DNA from: an uncultured Sphingomonadales bacterium
GTDB taxonomy: Bacteria > Pseudomonadota > Alphaproteobacteria > Sphingomonadales > Sphingomonadaceae
DNA length: 64,000 nucleotides
Assembly (NCBI GenBank): GCA_903821605.1
Contig: CAIJLZ010000012.1
Coordinates: 62,001-126,000, forward strand
Reading direction: 5' to 3'
Below the pieces are notes generated by a model. It searched no databases, was not told the DNA's origin, and was given only the letters and a program-made list of their open reading frames with translations. The position numbers and the translations under genes were made by a program. This document shows, piece by piece, positions 35,940-45,175 of this stretch; positions within the stretch are counted from its first letter, which is position 1, and each line of letters opens with the position of its first letter.

Positions 35940-37367
35940 TCAGGCCTCTGACACGAACTTGATGTTCTGATAGGCGTGCAAGCCTTCGGCCCCGCCTTCT
36001 TGACCATGGCCACTTTCCTTGACGCCGCCGAACGGGGTTTCGGGCGTCGAGACAGCGAGATTGTTCAGCCCGACCATCCCGGCTTCCAGCCCTTCCATCA
36101 ACCGGCGGCTGGTGTGGACATCGCGGGTAAAGGCATAGGCCGCGAGCCCGGCCTCCACCCCGTTGGACCGCCCCAGCACCTCGTCCAACTCACCAAAGGG
36201 CGCAATCGGCGCAATCGGGCCGAAGATTTCATGCGTCCACAACCGCGCCTTGTCGTCAGCCCCCGTCACCACCGTCGGCTGGAAGAAATAGCCCGCATTC
36301 TGGATGCGCCGACCGCCTGTCACAATCTTACCGCCATGGGCCTGTGCGTCGTCCAACAGGCGCTCCATTTCATCGATGCGCCGCGCATGGGCGAGTGGCC
36401 CCATCTGCACGCCGTCCTCCAGCCCATGGCCGATCTTGAGCGCGGCCGCTTGGGCGGCGAAGGAGTGCACAAATGGCTCGAACAGGCTTTCATGGACGAA
36501 GAAGCGCGACGGCGAGATACAGACCTGCCCGGCATTGCGGAATTTGGCCGCGACGCAGCTCTTCACCGCCAGATCGAGATCGGCATCGGCACAGACCACG
36601 ACCGGCGCATTGCCACCCAATTCCATCGTCGTCCGCTTTACGCCATCGGCGGCGAGGCGCAGCAGATGCTTGCCAACCGGGGTCGAGCCGGTGAAGCTGA
36701 TCTTGCGGATTTCCGGCCGGGCAATGAGTTGGGCAGAGACTTGCGCTGGCACGCCAAAGACAAGATTGACGACGCCCGCCGGCACGCCCGCATCATGCAG
36801 GGCGCGGACGAGGGCAACTGCCGTGCCGGGTGTTTCCTCCGCCGCCTTCAACACCGCCGTGCAGCCCGCCGCAAGTGCCGCCGCCAACTTGCGCGCCGGG
36901 GTCAGCGCGGGGAAATTCCATGGCGTGAACAAAGCGGTCGCACCGACCGGTTCGATGACCACGGTCTGGTGCACACCCGCGACCCGACCCGGAATGACCC
37001 GGCCATAGCTGCGCCGCGCCTCTTCCGCATTCCAGTCGAAAATATCGGCCGATACCAGCACTTCGCCCTTGGCTTCGGCAAAGACCTTGCCCTGTTCCAT
37101 CGTCAGGGTGCGGGCGATGGCGTCGGCCCGCTCCCGGATCAAGGTCGCCGCCTTATGCAGTACCGCCGCCCGATCATAGGCCGATGTGGCGCGCCACCCG
37201 GCAAAGGCGCGGGCTGCCGCATCAACCGCCGCATCAAGATCGGCCGGGCTGGCATGGGGCAGTCGCGCCAGCACGCCGCCCGTGGCGGGATCGATCACGT
37301 CTTCGGTCACGCGCCCTTCGGTGCCGATGAAGCGACCGTCGATATAGAGATGGAGCGGCTCGTACAT
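35940..37367 (-). CDS. NAD(P)-dependent aldehyde dehydrogenase (succinate-semialdehyde dehydrogenase-like)
   Basis: A 475-aa aldehyde dehydrogenase oxidising an aldehyde to the acid. Catalytic residues are visible: Asn in FTPWNFPAL, Glu in TMELGGNAP and Cys in NAGQVCISPSR. SFTGSTPVGK is the cofactor turn. It most resembles the succinate-semialdehyde/glycolaldehyde branch. It sits 10 bp after the GMC oxidoreductase gene, so it likely takes that enzyme's aldehyde product. The alcohol could be an amino alcohol or glycol; the sequence does not decide. Confidence 0.9.
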   Translation of the reverse strand: MYEPLHLYIDGRFIGTEGRVTEDVIDPATGGVLARLPHASPADLDAAVDAAARAFAGWRATSAYDRAAVLHKAATLIRERADAIARTLTMEQGKVFAEAKGEVLVSADIFDWNAEEARRSYGRVIPGRVAGVHQTVVIEPVGATALFTPWNFPALTPARKLAAALAAGCTAVLKAAEETPGTAVALVRALHDAGVPAGVVNLVFGVPAQVSAQLIARPEIRKISFTGSTPVGKHLLRLAADGVKRTTMELGGNAPVVVCADADLDLAVKSCVAAKFRNAGQVCISPSRFFVHESLFEPFVHSFAAQAAALKIGHGLEDGVQMGPLAHARRIDEMERLLDDAQAHGGKIVTGGRRIQNAGYFFQPTVVTGADDKARLWTHEIFGPIAPIAPFGELDEVLGRSNGVEAGLAAYAFTRDVHTSRRLMEGLEAGMVGLNNLAVSTPETPFGGVKESGHGQEGGAEGLHAYQNIKFVSEA

Positions 37368-37377
37368 GGAAACCTCG

Positions 37378-38991
37378 TTATGTTCGGGATGCTGACAAGA
37401 TCAGGTCGGACGCTTTTTCCGCGATGGCAATAATCGCCCCATTGGTGTTGCCGGACAGGACGCTTGGCATGATCGACCCATCGACCACGCGCAAGCCGTG
37501 CATGCCCCGCACCCGCAGTTGCGGATCAACCACTGCCCGGTCATCCACGCCCATGCGGGCGGTGCAGGTCGGGTGATAAAGCGAAGCGCCATTGGCGCGG
37601 ATATAGGCCAGCAATGCTGCATCATCGGTGCAATCATCGGCACCGGGGCGCTTTTCCTCATCCCAATGCGCCTGCATCGCGGGCTGGTGCATCACGCGTC
37701 GCAACTCCTTCAAGCCCGCAACCGCCGTCTGGCGATCATGCTCGGTGCCAAGAAAGTTGACAAAAATCTCGGGCGGCACCGATGGATCGGGCGACACCGC
37801 GCGCACATGGCCCCGGCTCTCCGGCCGCAACGGGCACATCGACGCGGTGAAGCCCGAAAAGGGATCGAGCTTGTCGCCCATTTTATTGGTGCTGAAGGTG
37901 ATGAAATGGACCTGAATATCGGGCCGATGCGGGCTGAGCGCGGTACGCAGAAATGCGCCCGCATAGCCCGCACTGACGGTCAACGGCCCTTTGCGCCATA
38001 ATAAATAGCGCAAGCCGACCCCCATTGTTCGCCAGACCGAGGCGAGATCATCGTTGAACGTGATCTTGCGCCGCGCCTGATAGACGGTGCGCGCCTGCAG
38101 ATGGTCTTGCAGGTCGCTGCCCACCCCCGGCGCATCCAGCACATGGTCGATGCCGAGCGATTGCAGCAACGCCCCCGGCCCAATGCCCGAAAGCTGCAAC
38201 AATTGCGGGGTGTTGATCGCGCCTGCCGACAAGATGACCTCGCCCCGCGCCGTTGCGGAGCATGGCTTGCCCCCGGCGATCCAACGGACCCCGGTCGCGC
38301 GCTTGCCCTCGCAATCGATGCGCTGCACATGAGCGTGGGTCACAATGGCGAGATTGGCCCGCCTGCGCGCCGGGCGGAGATAGGCCGCGGCGGTGCTAAC
38401 GCGCACACCATGGCGCGCGGTTGTCTGGAAATAGCCCGCGCCATCCTGCCGCGCGCCATTAAAGTCGGGATTATGGGGATAGCCCGCCTCCTGCGCGGCG
38501 GCGATGAACGCATCGCACAACGGATGCGGCTCGCGCTGGTCGGATACCGCCTGCGGCCCGCCGACGCCGTGCCATGCGTCGGCACCACGTTCCTGATCTT
38601 CGCTCCGGCGGAAATAGGGCAGCACATCGTCATAGCCCCAGCCGACATTGCCCGCCGCTGCCCAATCGTCGAAATCCTGACGCTGGCCGCGCATGTACAC
38701 CAGGCCGTTGATCGAACTCGACCCGCCCAGCACCTTGCCGCGCGGCTGGCCGATGCGGCGATGATCAAGGCCCGGCTCCGGCACGGTCTGGAACCGCCAG
38801 TTGTAACGCGGATGATCGAACAGCTTGCCATAGCCAAGCGGCAGATGAATCCACGGGCTATGATCCTTGCCGCCCGCTTCCAGCAGCAGCACGCGGTGCT
38901 GGCCACTCGCGCTCAGCCGATTGGCGAGCACGCAACCCGCCGAACCGGCCCCGATAATGATATAGTCAAACTCGCCGACGTGACCACTCAT
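37378..38991 (-). CDS. GMC-family FAD-dependent alcohol oxidoreductase
   Basis: A 537-aa flavoprotein of the choline/PEG dehydrogenase group. FAD motif IIIGAGSAGCVLANRL, signature 1 QPRGKVLGGSSSINGLVYMR, signature 2 GAINTPQLLQLSGIGPG, catalytic His region LYHPTCTARMG. GGGAGG precedes the ATG at 38991, which overlaps the upstream gene stop (ATGA). It is distinct from the GMC protein at 10.4 kb. Pairing with an aldehyde dehydrogenase gives alcohol-to-acid conversion. Confidence 0.9.
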   Translation of the reverse strand: MSGHVGEFDYIIIGAGSAGCVLANRLSASGQHRVLLLEAGGKDHSPWIHLPLGYGKLFDHPRYNWRFQTVPEPGLDHRRIGQPRGKVLGGSSSINGLVYMRGQRQDFDDWAAAGNVGWGYDDVLPYFRRSEDQERGADAWHGVGGPQAVSDQREPHPLCDAFIAAAQEAGYPHNPDFNGARQDGAGYFQTTARHGVRVSTAAAYLRPARRRANLAIVTHAHVQRIDCEGKRATGVRWIAGGKPCSATARGEVILSAGAINTPQLLQLSGIGPGALLQSLGIDHVLDAPGVGSDLQDHLQARTVYQARRKITFNDDLASVWRTMGVGLRYLLWRKGPLTVSAGYAGAFLRTALSPHRPDIQVHFITFSTNKMGDKLDPFSGFTASMCPLRPESRGHVRAVSPDPSVPPEIFVNFLGTEHDRQTAVAGLKELRRVMHQPAMQAHWDEEKRPGADDCTDDAALLAYIRANGASLYHPTCTARMGVDDRAVVDPQLRVRGMHGLRVVDGSIMPSVLSGNTNGAIIAIAEKASDLILSASRT

Positions 38992-40103
38992 CGGCTCGCC
39001 TCCCAAATCGCATGAACGCGCTCGGCCAAGGCCAATGACGAGGTGAGGCCGGGGGATTCGATCCCGAACAGGTTGATGATCCCGTCCAGTTGATGATCCG
39101 CCGGGCCGCTCAGCAGGAAATCGACATTGGGTTCGCCCGGTCCCGATAGCTTGGGCCGTATCCCGGCATAAGCGGGCTGCAACTGATCGGGATCAACCCC
39201 CGGCCAAAATTGGCGCACCGCCGCAGCGAATGTCTCGCGGCGACTTTCCGACACGTCATAGTTGAGATCATCGACCCATTCGACATCGGGGCCAAAACGC
39301 GCCTGCCCAGCCAGATCGAGCGTCAAATGCGTTCCCAGCCCGCCCGGTTCCGGCACCGGATAGATCAAATGGCGAAAATTCGTGCGCGCCCCATAGGTGA
39401 AATAACAGCCCTTGGCGAAACGCAGCTCGGGCACATGCGCCGCCTCCAGCCCTTCCATCCGGGCGGCAAGCGCATTCGCCCCCAGCCCGGCACAGTTGAC
39501 GATAGTGCGCGCGGTCACGACCGGATCGGACTCACCCGCGATCCGTACCGCCCAGCCATCCGCCACCCGATCCACGCCGACAATCTCGGTATGGCAGACC
39601 AGCATCGCGCCATGGGCCTCGGCTTCGCCCAGCAACGCCAGCATATAGCCATGGGAATCGATGATCCCGGTAGATGGCGAAAACAGCGCCACATCGCACA
39701 AAATATCGGGTTCCAGCCCATGCACCTGCGCGCCGCTCAGCCAGTGCAAATCGTTCATGCCGGCGCGTTCGGCATTGTCGCGGATGCGTTCGAGATCGGC
39801 ACGCTGCGCGGCATTGGTCGCCACCACCAGCTTGCCGCACCGGCGATGGGCGACCGCATGGCGCGCGCAAAAATCATAGAGCAATTCCTTGCCCCGGATG
39901 CACAACGCCGCCTTGAGCGAGCCGGGCGCGTAATAGATGCCGGCGTGGATCACCTCGCTATTGCGTGAACTGGTTTCCATGCCAAAGGCCGGACCGCGTT
40001 CAAGGATCATCACCTGCTGACCGGCCAGCGCCAGACGCCGGGCGACCGCAAGGCCAATGACCCCCGCCCCCACCACCAGCACGTCGACCATCTCCGATGC
40101 CAT
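38988..40103 (-). CDS. FAD-dependent oxidoreductase, L-2-hydroxyglutarate oxidase-like
   Basis: A 371-aa protein of the DAO/LhgO family. The FAD motif VVGAGVIGLAVARRLA is N-terminal, followed by SSRNSEVIHAGIYYAPGSLK, which is characteristic of LhgO-type 2-hydroxyacid oxidases. The C-terminal FAD contact is NLFGIESPGLTSSLALAE. It is the first gene of the operon with GMC oxidoreductase, aldehyde dehydrogenase and LacI. A 2-hydroxyacid formed by the other enzymes could be its substrate, but that is inference. Confidence 0.87.
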   Translation of the reverse strand: MASEMVDVLVVGAGVIGLAVARRLALAGQQVMILERGPAFGMETSSRNSEVIHAGIYYAPGSLKAALCIRGKELLYDFCARHAVAHRRCGKLVVATNAAQRADLERIRDNAERAGMNDLHWLSGAQVHGLEPDILCDVALFSPSTGIIDSHGYMLALLGEAEAHGAMLVCHTEIVGVDRVADGWAVRIAGESDPVVTARTIVNCAGLGANALAARMEGLEAAHVPELRFAKGCYFTYGARTNFRHLIYPVPEPGGLGTHLTLDLAGQARFGPDVEWVDDLNYDVSESRRETFAAAVRQFWPGVDPDQLQPAYAGIRPKLSGPGEPNVDFLLSGPADHQLDGIINLFGIESPGLTSSLALAERVHAIWEASR

Positions 40104-40125
40104 ATTCTGCCATCCCCGTTAGCAC

Positions 40126-40139
40126 TTGAAGCGCTTCAA
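40126..40139 (+). promoter_or_regulatory. LacI-type operator, perfect 14-bp palindrome
   Basis: TTGAAGCGCTTCAA is a perfect palindrome with the central CG typical of LacI/GalR sites. It lies 22 bp upstream of the FAD oxidoreductase ATG and 53 bp upstream of the divergent thioesterase. The operon's own LacI protein is the obvious ligand. Confidence 0.75.
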
Positions 40140-40192
40140 CTTTGATCCTATACGGGCAGCGGAATGCCGCTGGCAAGCGCAAAGGGGATAAG

Positions 40193-40630
40193 ATGGCAGC
40201 CGATCAGAACCGCGCGGATTATGGTTATTGGGTCGATATCGCCACCCGCTGGGCAGATTGCGATCCTTATGGCCATGTCAACAATGCCCAATATTACAGC
40301 TTCTTCGACACCGCGCTGTCCACCATGATCATTGCCCGCGGCGTGATCCGTTCACCGCTGGGCAACTCAATCGGCCTGTGCGTTGAAAGCCAGTGCCAAT
40401 TTCATGCCCCGATCGAATTCCCGGCAATGATCAACGCCGGGGTCCGCATCGGCCATCTGGGGAGCAAGAGCATCCGCTATGAAATCGGCCTGTTTCTGGC
40501 AGGCGAGGACAAGCCCGCGGCCACCGGCTATTTCGTCCATGTCTTTGTCGACAAGGACAGTCGCCGCCCCGTGCCGCTAACCGATGGCCAGCGCGCCGCC
40601 ATCGCCGATCTGGTCGTGGCCAAGGGCTGA
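40193..40630 (+). CDS. Acyl-CoA thioesterase, 4HBT hotdog fold
   Basis: A 145-aa hotdog-fold thioesterase that hydrolyses acyl-CoA. The active-site region is RWADCDPYGHVNNAQYYSFF with the conserved Asp, and the rest has the typical beta-sheet pattern (FHAPIEFPAMINAGVRIGHL). AAGGGG precedes the ATG at 40193. It is divergent from the LacI operon and may share the operator. Substrate chain unknown. Confidence 0.88.
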   Translation: MAADQNRADYGYWVDIATRWADCDPYGHVNNAQYYSFFDTALSTMIIARGVIRSPLGNSIGLCVESQCQFHAPIEFPAMINAGVRIGHLGSKSIRYEIGLFLAGEDKPAATGYFVHVFVDKDSRRPVPLTDGQRAAIADLVVAKG

Positions 40631-40774
40631 TCACGGGCCACATCATCCAGCCATCAGGGGCATATCTGCGCCGGATTGGCGACGCGCCCCGCTTGTCCAT
40701 CACTACTCCACAATTAAGCTTATGGCTCGTCCCGGTCGTTACCGGCATATGAAGGGCGAGGAGTAAGTTGCGTC

Positions 40775-42220
40775 GTGCGTTATCGGTTGTTCACCGTCAC
40801 CTTTATCGGGCTGGCCCTGTCCACCTTATTGGGCGCGCTGGCGATGGCCGCCGTGTTGTCACTCAATCTGACGCGCGGGTTCAACGATTATCTGGCCGCC
40901 CGCGACCGCGAGTTCGTGGAACGCGCGGCCGACATTCTGATCGCGGCGGCGCGCACCCATCTTGCCGAACGCCAGCCCAACCAACCCCCGCCCGATCTCG
41001 CCAGCTTGTTGCGTGATCCACGGCTTGATCTCCCGCCCTTTCGCGCTGATCAGGGCAAGCCCCCGGAAATGTTCCCCGGGCAACAAGCCCATCTGCCGCC
41101 GCCCGAACTCGTCATCACCCGGTTGATCGTGATGGACGCGCGCGGGCGACGGCTGGCCGGACCATTTCTGCCACCGGCGCGCTTGATGCCCGCCAACATC
41201 ATCCGGCGTGATCTGGTGGTCGATGGGGAAATGCTCGGCACCTTGCTGGTGTTGCCGCGCGGCCCGGTACCCAGCGGGGTGGACACCAATTTCCTCCACT
41301 CGCAACATCGCCGCGCCGCCCTGCTGGTGCTGCTGCTCGGGCTGTTCAGCCTGCTGCCCGCGACGCTGATCGCGCGCCGGGGGTCAGGGCTGGTCCGCAA
41401 TATCCGCTCGGCAACAGGCGCGATCAGCCGAGGCGACTACGACATTCGCGTGGCACCCAGCCGGATCCGGGAAATTGGCTCGATCTCGGACAATATCAAC
41501 GACATGGCTCGCAGCCTGTCCCGGCTTGAAGCCACCCGCCGCCGCATGTTGGCCGAAATCTCGCATGAATTGCGAACCCCGCTGGCGGCGATGCGCGGCG
41601 AGATTGACGCGCTGGTCGATGGCGTCCGGCCGCTGCGACCGCAGGCGATGGTCTCCTTGCAGGAAGATGTCATGCAACTCGGCCAGTTGGTCGACGATCT
41701 CCATCTTTTGGCGCTGGCCGATCTCGCCGCCCTGCCCTGTCGGTTCGACACGGTGGAGGTCCTCGCCTTGTGCCGCGCCGCCATGGGCCGCATCGCGCCA
41801 CAGGCGGAACGTGCCGGGATCGACATGGTGCTGAACACGCCGAAGCTGGACGAACTGGCCGCCCGCTGGGACGCGGCGCGGATGCGTCAATTGTTCGGTA
41901 ATCTGCTGGGCAACAGCCTTGCCTATACCTCCGCGCCCGGCCGGGTTGAAATGACGCTCGCGCTACGGGACCAGAAAATCATGATCCTTGTCGATGACAG
42001 CCCGCCCGGCGTCCCGGTCGATCAGCGCGCCCATTTGTTTGAGCCGCTGTTTCGCGGCGATCCGGCGCGCAGCCGTGCCACCGGCGGTAGTGGGCTTGGA
42101 CTGTCGATCAGCACGGCCATTGTGCAGGCCCATGGCGGGACGATCGACGCCGCGGAGTCCCCGCTTGGCGGGCTGCGTATCGCCATCACCCTACCGCTTG
42201 ATCCGGAACATCGCGCATGA
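40775..42220 (+). CDS. Two-component sensor histidine kinase (BaeS-like)
   Basis: A 481-aa inner-membrane kinase. One membrane segment spans about residues 7-29, a periplasmic loop about 30-175 is rich in Pro, and a second membrane segment is near 185-205. A HAMP linker, the phospho-acceptor His in AEISHELRTPLAAMRGE, the N-box GNLLGNSLAYT and the G-box GGSGLGLSIS follow. The start is a GTG at 40775. It overlaps the regulator gene by four bases. BaeS senses envelope stress and some metals; the loop here is not clearly similar, so the signal is open. Confidence 0.88.
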   Translation: MRYRLFTVTFIGLALSTLLGALAMAAVLSLNLTRGFNDYLAARDREFVERAADILIAAARTHLAERQPNQPPPDLASLLRDPRLDLPPFRADQGKPPEMFPGQQAHLPPPELVITRLIVMDARGRRLAGPFLPPARLMPANIIRRDLVVDGEMLGTLLVLPRGPVPSGVDTNFLHSQHRRAALLVLLLGLFSLLPATLIARRGSGLVRNIRSATGAISRGDYDIRVAPSRIREIGSISDNINDMARSLSRLEATRRRMLAEISHELRTPLAAMRGEIDALVDGVRPLRPQAMVSLQEDVMQLGQLVDDLHLLALADLAALPCRFDTVEVLALCRAAMGRIAPQAERAGIDMVLNTPKLDELAARWDAARMRQLFGNLLGNSLAYTSAPGRVEMTLALRDQKIMILVDDSPPGVPVDQRAHLFEPLFRGDPARSRATGGSGLGLSISTAIVQAHGGTIDAAESPLGGLRIAITLPLDPEHRA

Positions 42221-42906
42221 CCGAGACTAAGCCCTATCGCATCTTCGTCGTCGAGGATGACGCCAAGATCGCTGCGGTGTTGCACGATTATCTCCACGCC
42301 GATGGCTATCGCCCCGAGGTATTTCCGGATGGGCGGCAGCTTGTCACCGCCGTTCGGGACGATCCGCCTGATGCGATCATCCTCGACCTGATGCTGCCCG
42401 GCACCGATGGGTTGCAACTATGCTATCAACTCCGCGCCTTTTCGGCGGTCCCGATCCTGATGCTGACGGCGCGTGTTGATGAGGCCGACCGGTTGCGCGG
42501 GCTTGATGGCGGGGCGGATGACTATGTGTGCAAGCCCTTCAGCGCGCGTGAAGTGATCGCCCGCATCGCCGCGCTCATTCGCCGGGTAGAGGGTCGGGTG
42601 GTCAACGAACAGGCCCCCGAACATGGCTATGCGGTCGACACTCTGGGGCAGCGGGTGGCATGGGCCGGGCATTGGCTGGGGCTGTCACCGTCCGAACATG
42701 CGATCCTTGGCCCGATGATGAAGCAACCGGGCCGGGTCTTCACCCGCGACCAGTTGCTCGAAAAGCTGCGCGATGGCGCGCTGGATACGTCGGATCGCGC
42801 CATCGACAGCCATATCAAAAACATCCGCAAGAAAATCTGGGTGGTCGACCCCGACGCCCGGTGCATCGTCTCGGTCTATGGGGTCGGCTATCGGTTCGAC
42901 CCCTAA
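42217..42906 (+). CDS. OmpR-family response regulator (BaeR-like)
   Basis: A 229-aa regulator. The receiver domain has the acidic pocket VVEDDAKI, the phospho-acceptor Asp in AIILDLMLPG, and the Lys in YVCKPFSAREV. The C-terminal winged helix ends VYGVGYRFDP as in OmpR proteins. It overlaps the kinase stop (ATGA) and ends 14 bp before the convergent HupE/UreJ-like gene. The neighbouring YHYH operon is a reasonable target, untested. Confidence 0.92.
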   Translation: MTETKPYRIFVVEDDAKIAAVLHDYLHADGYRPEVFPDGRQLVTAVRDDPPDAIILDLMLPGTDGLQLCYQLRAFSAVPILMLTARVDEADRLRGLDGGADDYVCKPFSAREVIARIAALIRRVEGRVVNEQAPEHGYAVDTLGQRVAWAGHWLGLSPSEHAILGPMMKQPGRVFTRDQLLEKLRDGALDTSDRAIDSHIKNIRKKIWVVDPDARCIVSVYGVGYRFDP

Positions 42907-42920
42907 GCACCCATCTCCCC

Positions 42921-44081
42921 TCAGCGATACAGATCGATCAGCGGCCCCATGCGGGTCGCCAGCATGATCGCCGCCAATAGACAGGCCAGCGCCGAAGCGC
43001 CGCGCGTGACACTGGTCCCGACCGCTCCCGCACGGTCGCCGCCCAGCCGCCGACCCAGCAACACCAATCCGACCGGCAGCAGGAGAAAGGCAAACTGGCC
43101 GATCTCCACCCCCAGGTTGAAGCCGCCCAACGTCGCCAGCCGATACTGGCTGGTCAGCCCCATTTGTTCGAGCGCCGACGCGAAGCCAAGGCCGTGCAAC
43201 AGGCCACAGGCAAAAACAATGGCCGTGCGCCCCTTCAGCCGCGTCCCCCAGCCCAACAGGTTAAGCGCCCCCATCAACAAGATGCTGAAGGCGATGGCCG
43301 GCTCAATCACCGCCGAGGGCAGGCGCACCAAGCCGAAGGCGGCGAGCGTCAGCGTCACGCTATGCGCGAGGGTAAAGCTGGTGATGACCCCGATCCAATA
43401 GCGCCAAGTCGATCCCGCGACCACGATCGTCATCAGAAACAGCAAATGATCATAACCACCCAGAATATGGGTGATGCCGGTGCGGATGAAATCGCCAAAG
43501 GCCGCCCATGCGCCGCGAAACAAAAGATGCGTGCCATGATCGGGCGTCAGCAAGGCAAGATCGACCTCATCACCCCGACGCGCCCGCAACGTGATCTGCC
43601 GTTCATCCGCGCCGCTGCCGAACAGGTCGGTCGTCACCATGACCTTGGCGGGCGGCCGCACAAAGCGCACCCCCGACAGGATCACAAGATCGGGGGATGG
43701 CGCCGCACTCGGTAACGTAACCGATCCCCCCACCACCGGGTCATCCGGCAACATGATCCAGACAAAGCCGGTCTTGGTCGGCCCATCGGGTGACGACACG
43801 CGGAAGCGGCGGCTGAACTGGGCGGTGATCGAACCGCGTCCCCGGTCCAGTTCGACCGGCGAAATCGCGCCGTCGCGGTTGGTATCGGCGCCCGCAAGCG
43901 CCGATACCGGGACCGAAATGACAAGATAGCCCTTGTCACCCAACAGGTTAAGGGTGGCATTCTGGCGCGGGAGCATATGCGCCCGCGCCGGGATCGCCAG
44001 CAGGCCGACCATGATCAGCATCATGGCCAATAGCCAGCGGACCGCCACGAACGGCCGCTGACGATCCGATGCCACCATCAT
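42921..44081 (-). CDS. HupE/UreJ-family membrane protein with periplasmic N-domain and EF-hand-like loop
   Basis: A 386-aa protein. A signal peptide ends ARA|HML near residue 35, so the mature chain would begin with His. A periplasmic domain (to about residue 195) includes an EF-hand-like loop DTNRDGAISPVE. The C-terminal half has six or more membrane helices with conserved His in HILGGYDHLLFL, TLAHSVTL and LLHGLGF, as in the HupE/UreJ_2 family linked to nickel or other metal transport. It is the last gene of the YHYH operon; its ATG overlaps the YHYH1 stop (ATGA). Confidence 0.82.
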   Translation of the reverse strand: MMVASDRQRPFVAVRWLLAMMLIMVGLLAIPARAHMLPRQNATLNLLGDKGYLVISVPVSALAGADTNRDGAISPVELDRGRGSITAQFSRRFRVSSPDGPTKTGFVWIMLPDDPVVGGSVTLPSAAPSPDLVILSGVRFVRPPAKVMVTTDLFGSGADERQITLRARRGDEVDLALLTPDHGTHLLFRGAWAAFGDFIRTGITHILGGYDHLLFLMTIVVAGSTWRYWIGVITSFTLAHSVTLTLAAFGLVRLPSAVIEPAIAFSILLMGALNLLGWGTRLKGRTAIVFACGLLHGLGFASALEQMGLTSQYRLATLGGFNLGVEIGQFAFLLLPVGLVLLGRRLGGDRAGAVGTSVTRGASALACLLAAIMLATRMGPLIDLYR

Positions 44082-45094
44082 GGTTGCAGCTTACCCTTCA
44101 GGCAGCGCCCGATATAGGGGTAAGTATCGGTGATCATGTAATAATAAATGCCCTTGGGGAATTCCGGCGTCACCCCGGTGCGGCCATTGCATTCATCGAG
44201 ATCACCACTGCCCGCCGAATAGCTATAGTCTTCGGCAAATGTGCCCAACGGCGCCCAATCAGTGGAGGCCCGACCGGAATCCGCGACCGTGTCGATCTTG
44301 AAACTGCCGGTGCATTTTTTCAGGCCGCTGGTCGAGTCACTTGCCGTCGTGTAGCAATAACGGGCATAAATCGGATAACCATCCGATGCCCAGCCGACGA
44401 GCAACATCTTCGGATTGGCTTCCGACACGGCGGCATCGGTCAGCAGGGCCTCGGGCATGCCATGGTAATGATAAGACCCATTGGGCTGCACATGCGCATT
44501 GTTGCTATCGGTGCCAAAGCTGAAAATTTGCGTCGGCTGGATCGCTTCCAACAGCGAACCCGTGCCGCCATCCGGGTTGCAACCCGCTGTGCTGGTCGCG
44601 GTGCTGGGGCAATGGCCATTGGTGACCGGATCAAATTTCGCGCCCGACAGCGTATAGCCAACCGCGAGCATCGGTCCGGCCGCAGAATTGCTGGTCGCTT
44701 GGCTCGGCGAGATGCTGAAGCTCTTGTTGAAATTCACTTCCTTGATGTAATTATTGCCATTATCCGCGTTCGGAAACGTCCCGACCGCATGGTTCGGCAG
44801 GCCGTTTGACGACAAGCTGCGCGCCGTGTCGCTGCAACTCCAGGTCCAGTTGGCGGTCAACGTGCCCGATCCGCCATAGCTTCCGGTGTAGCTGCCCTTT
44901 TCCGAGCACAGCACACCCGCCGTTGATGTGCCGCCGGACGTGCTTGATCCGCCCGAACTCGTTGAACTGCTGGAACTCGTCGACGTCGTGGAACTCCCAT
45001 CCCCGCCGCACCCTGCCAGCGTCAATGCCGCGGCCACCAATATGGCCGGGGCCATCATCGCCCTACTTCCGGTTACGAACTTCAACTTATTCAT
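44078..45094 (-). CDS. YHYH-domain lipoprotein (YHYH1, type A)
   Basis: A 338-aa predicted lipoprotein: lipobox LTLAGC|GGD, then a Ser/Thr/Gly linker of about 30 residues, then a YHYH domain of unknown function. The motif GSYHYHGMPEALL is at about residues 205-217, and KFDPVTNGHCP and WASDGYPIYARYCY are conserved with YHYH2. Cysteines occur in pairs, suggesting disulfides. AAGGAAGAGAG precedes the ATG at 45094. It is translationally coupled to the HupE/UreJ-like gene. The Tyr/His cluster could bind metal, but no function is established. Confidence 0.85.
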   Translation of the reverse strand: MNKLKFVTGSRAMMAPAILVAAALTLAGCGGDGSSTTSTSSSSSTSSGGSSTSGGTSTAGVLCSEKGSYTGSYGGSGTLTANWTWSCSDTARSLSSNGLPNHAVGTFPNADNGNNYIKEVNFNKSFSISPSQATSNSAAGPMLAVGYTLSGAKFDPVTNGHCPSTATSTAGCNPDGGTGSLLEAIQPTQIFSFGTDSNNAHVQPNGSYHYHGMPEALLTDAAVSEANPKMLLVGWASDGYPIYARYCYTTASDSTSGLKKCTGSFKIDTVADSGRASTDWAPLGTFAEDYSYSAGSGDLDECNGRTGVTPEFPKGIYYYMITDTYPYIGRCLKGKLQP

Positions 45095-45175
45095 CTCTCT
45101 TCCTTTCCAACTCATACGCGACGTTGACAAAATACAGTCGCCACATGGCGACCTTCACCCTGGCCCAAGACATGC

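Noticed and set aside
35976..37433. 485-codon open frame on the plus strand
   Set aside because: Antisense to the aldehyde dehydrogenase with all catalytic residues intact. No ribosome site or family match.
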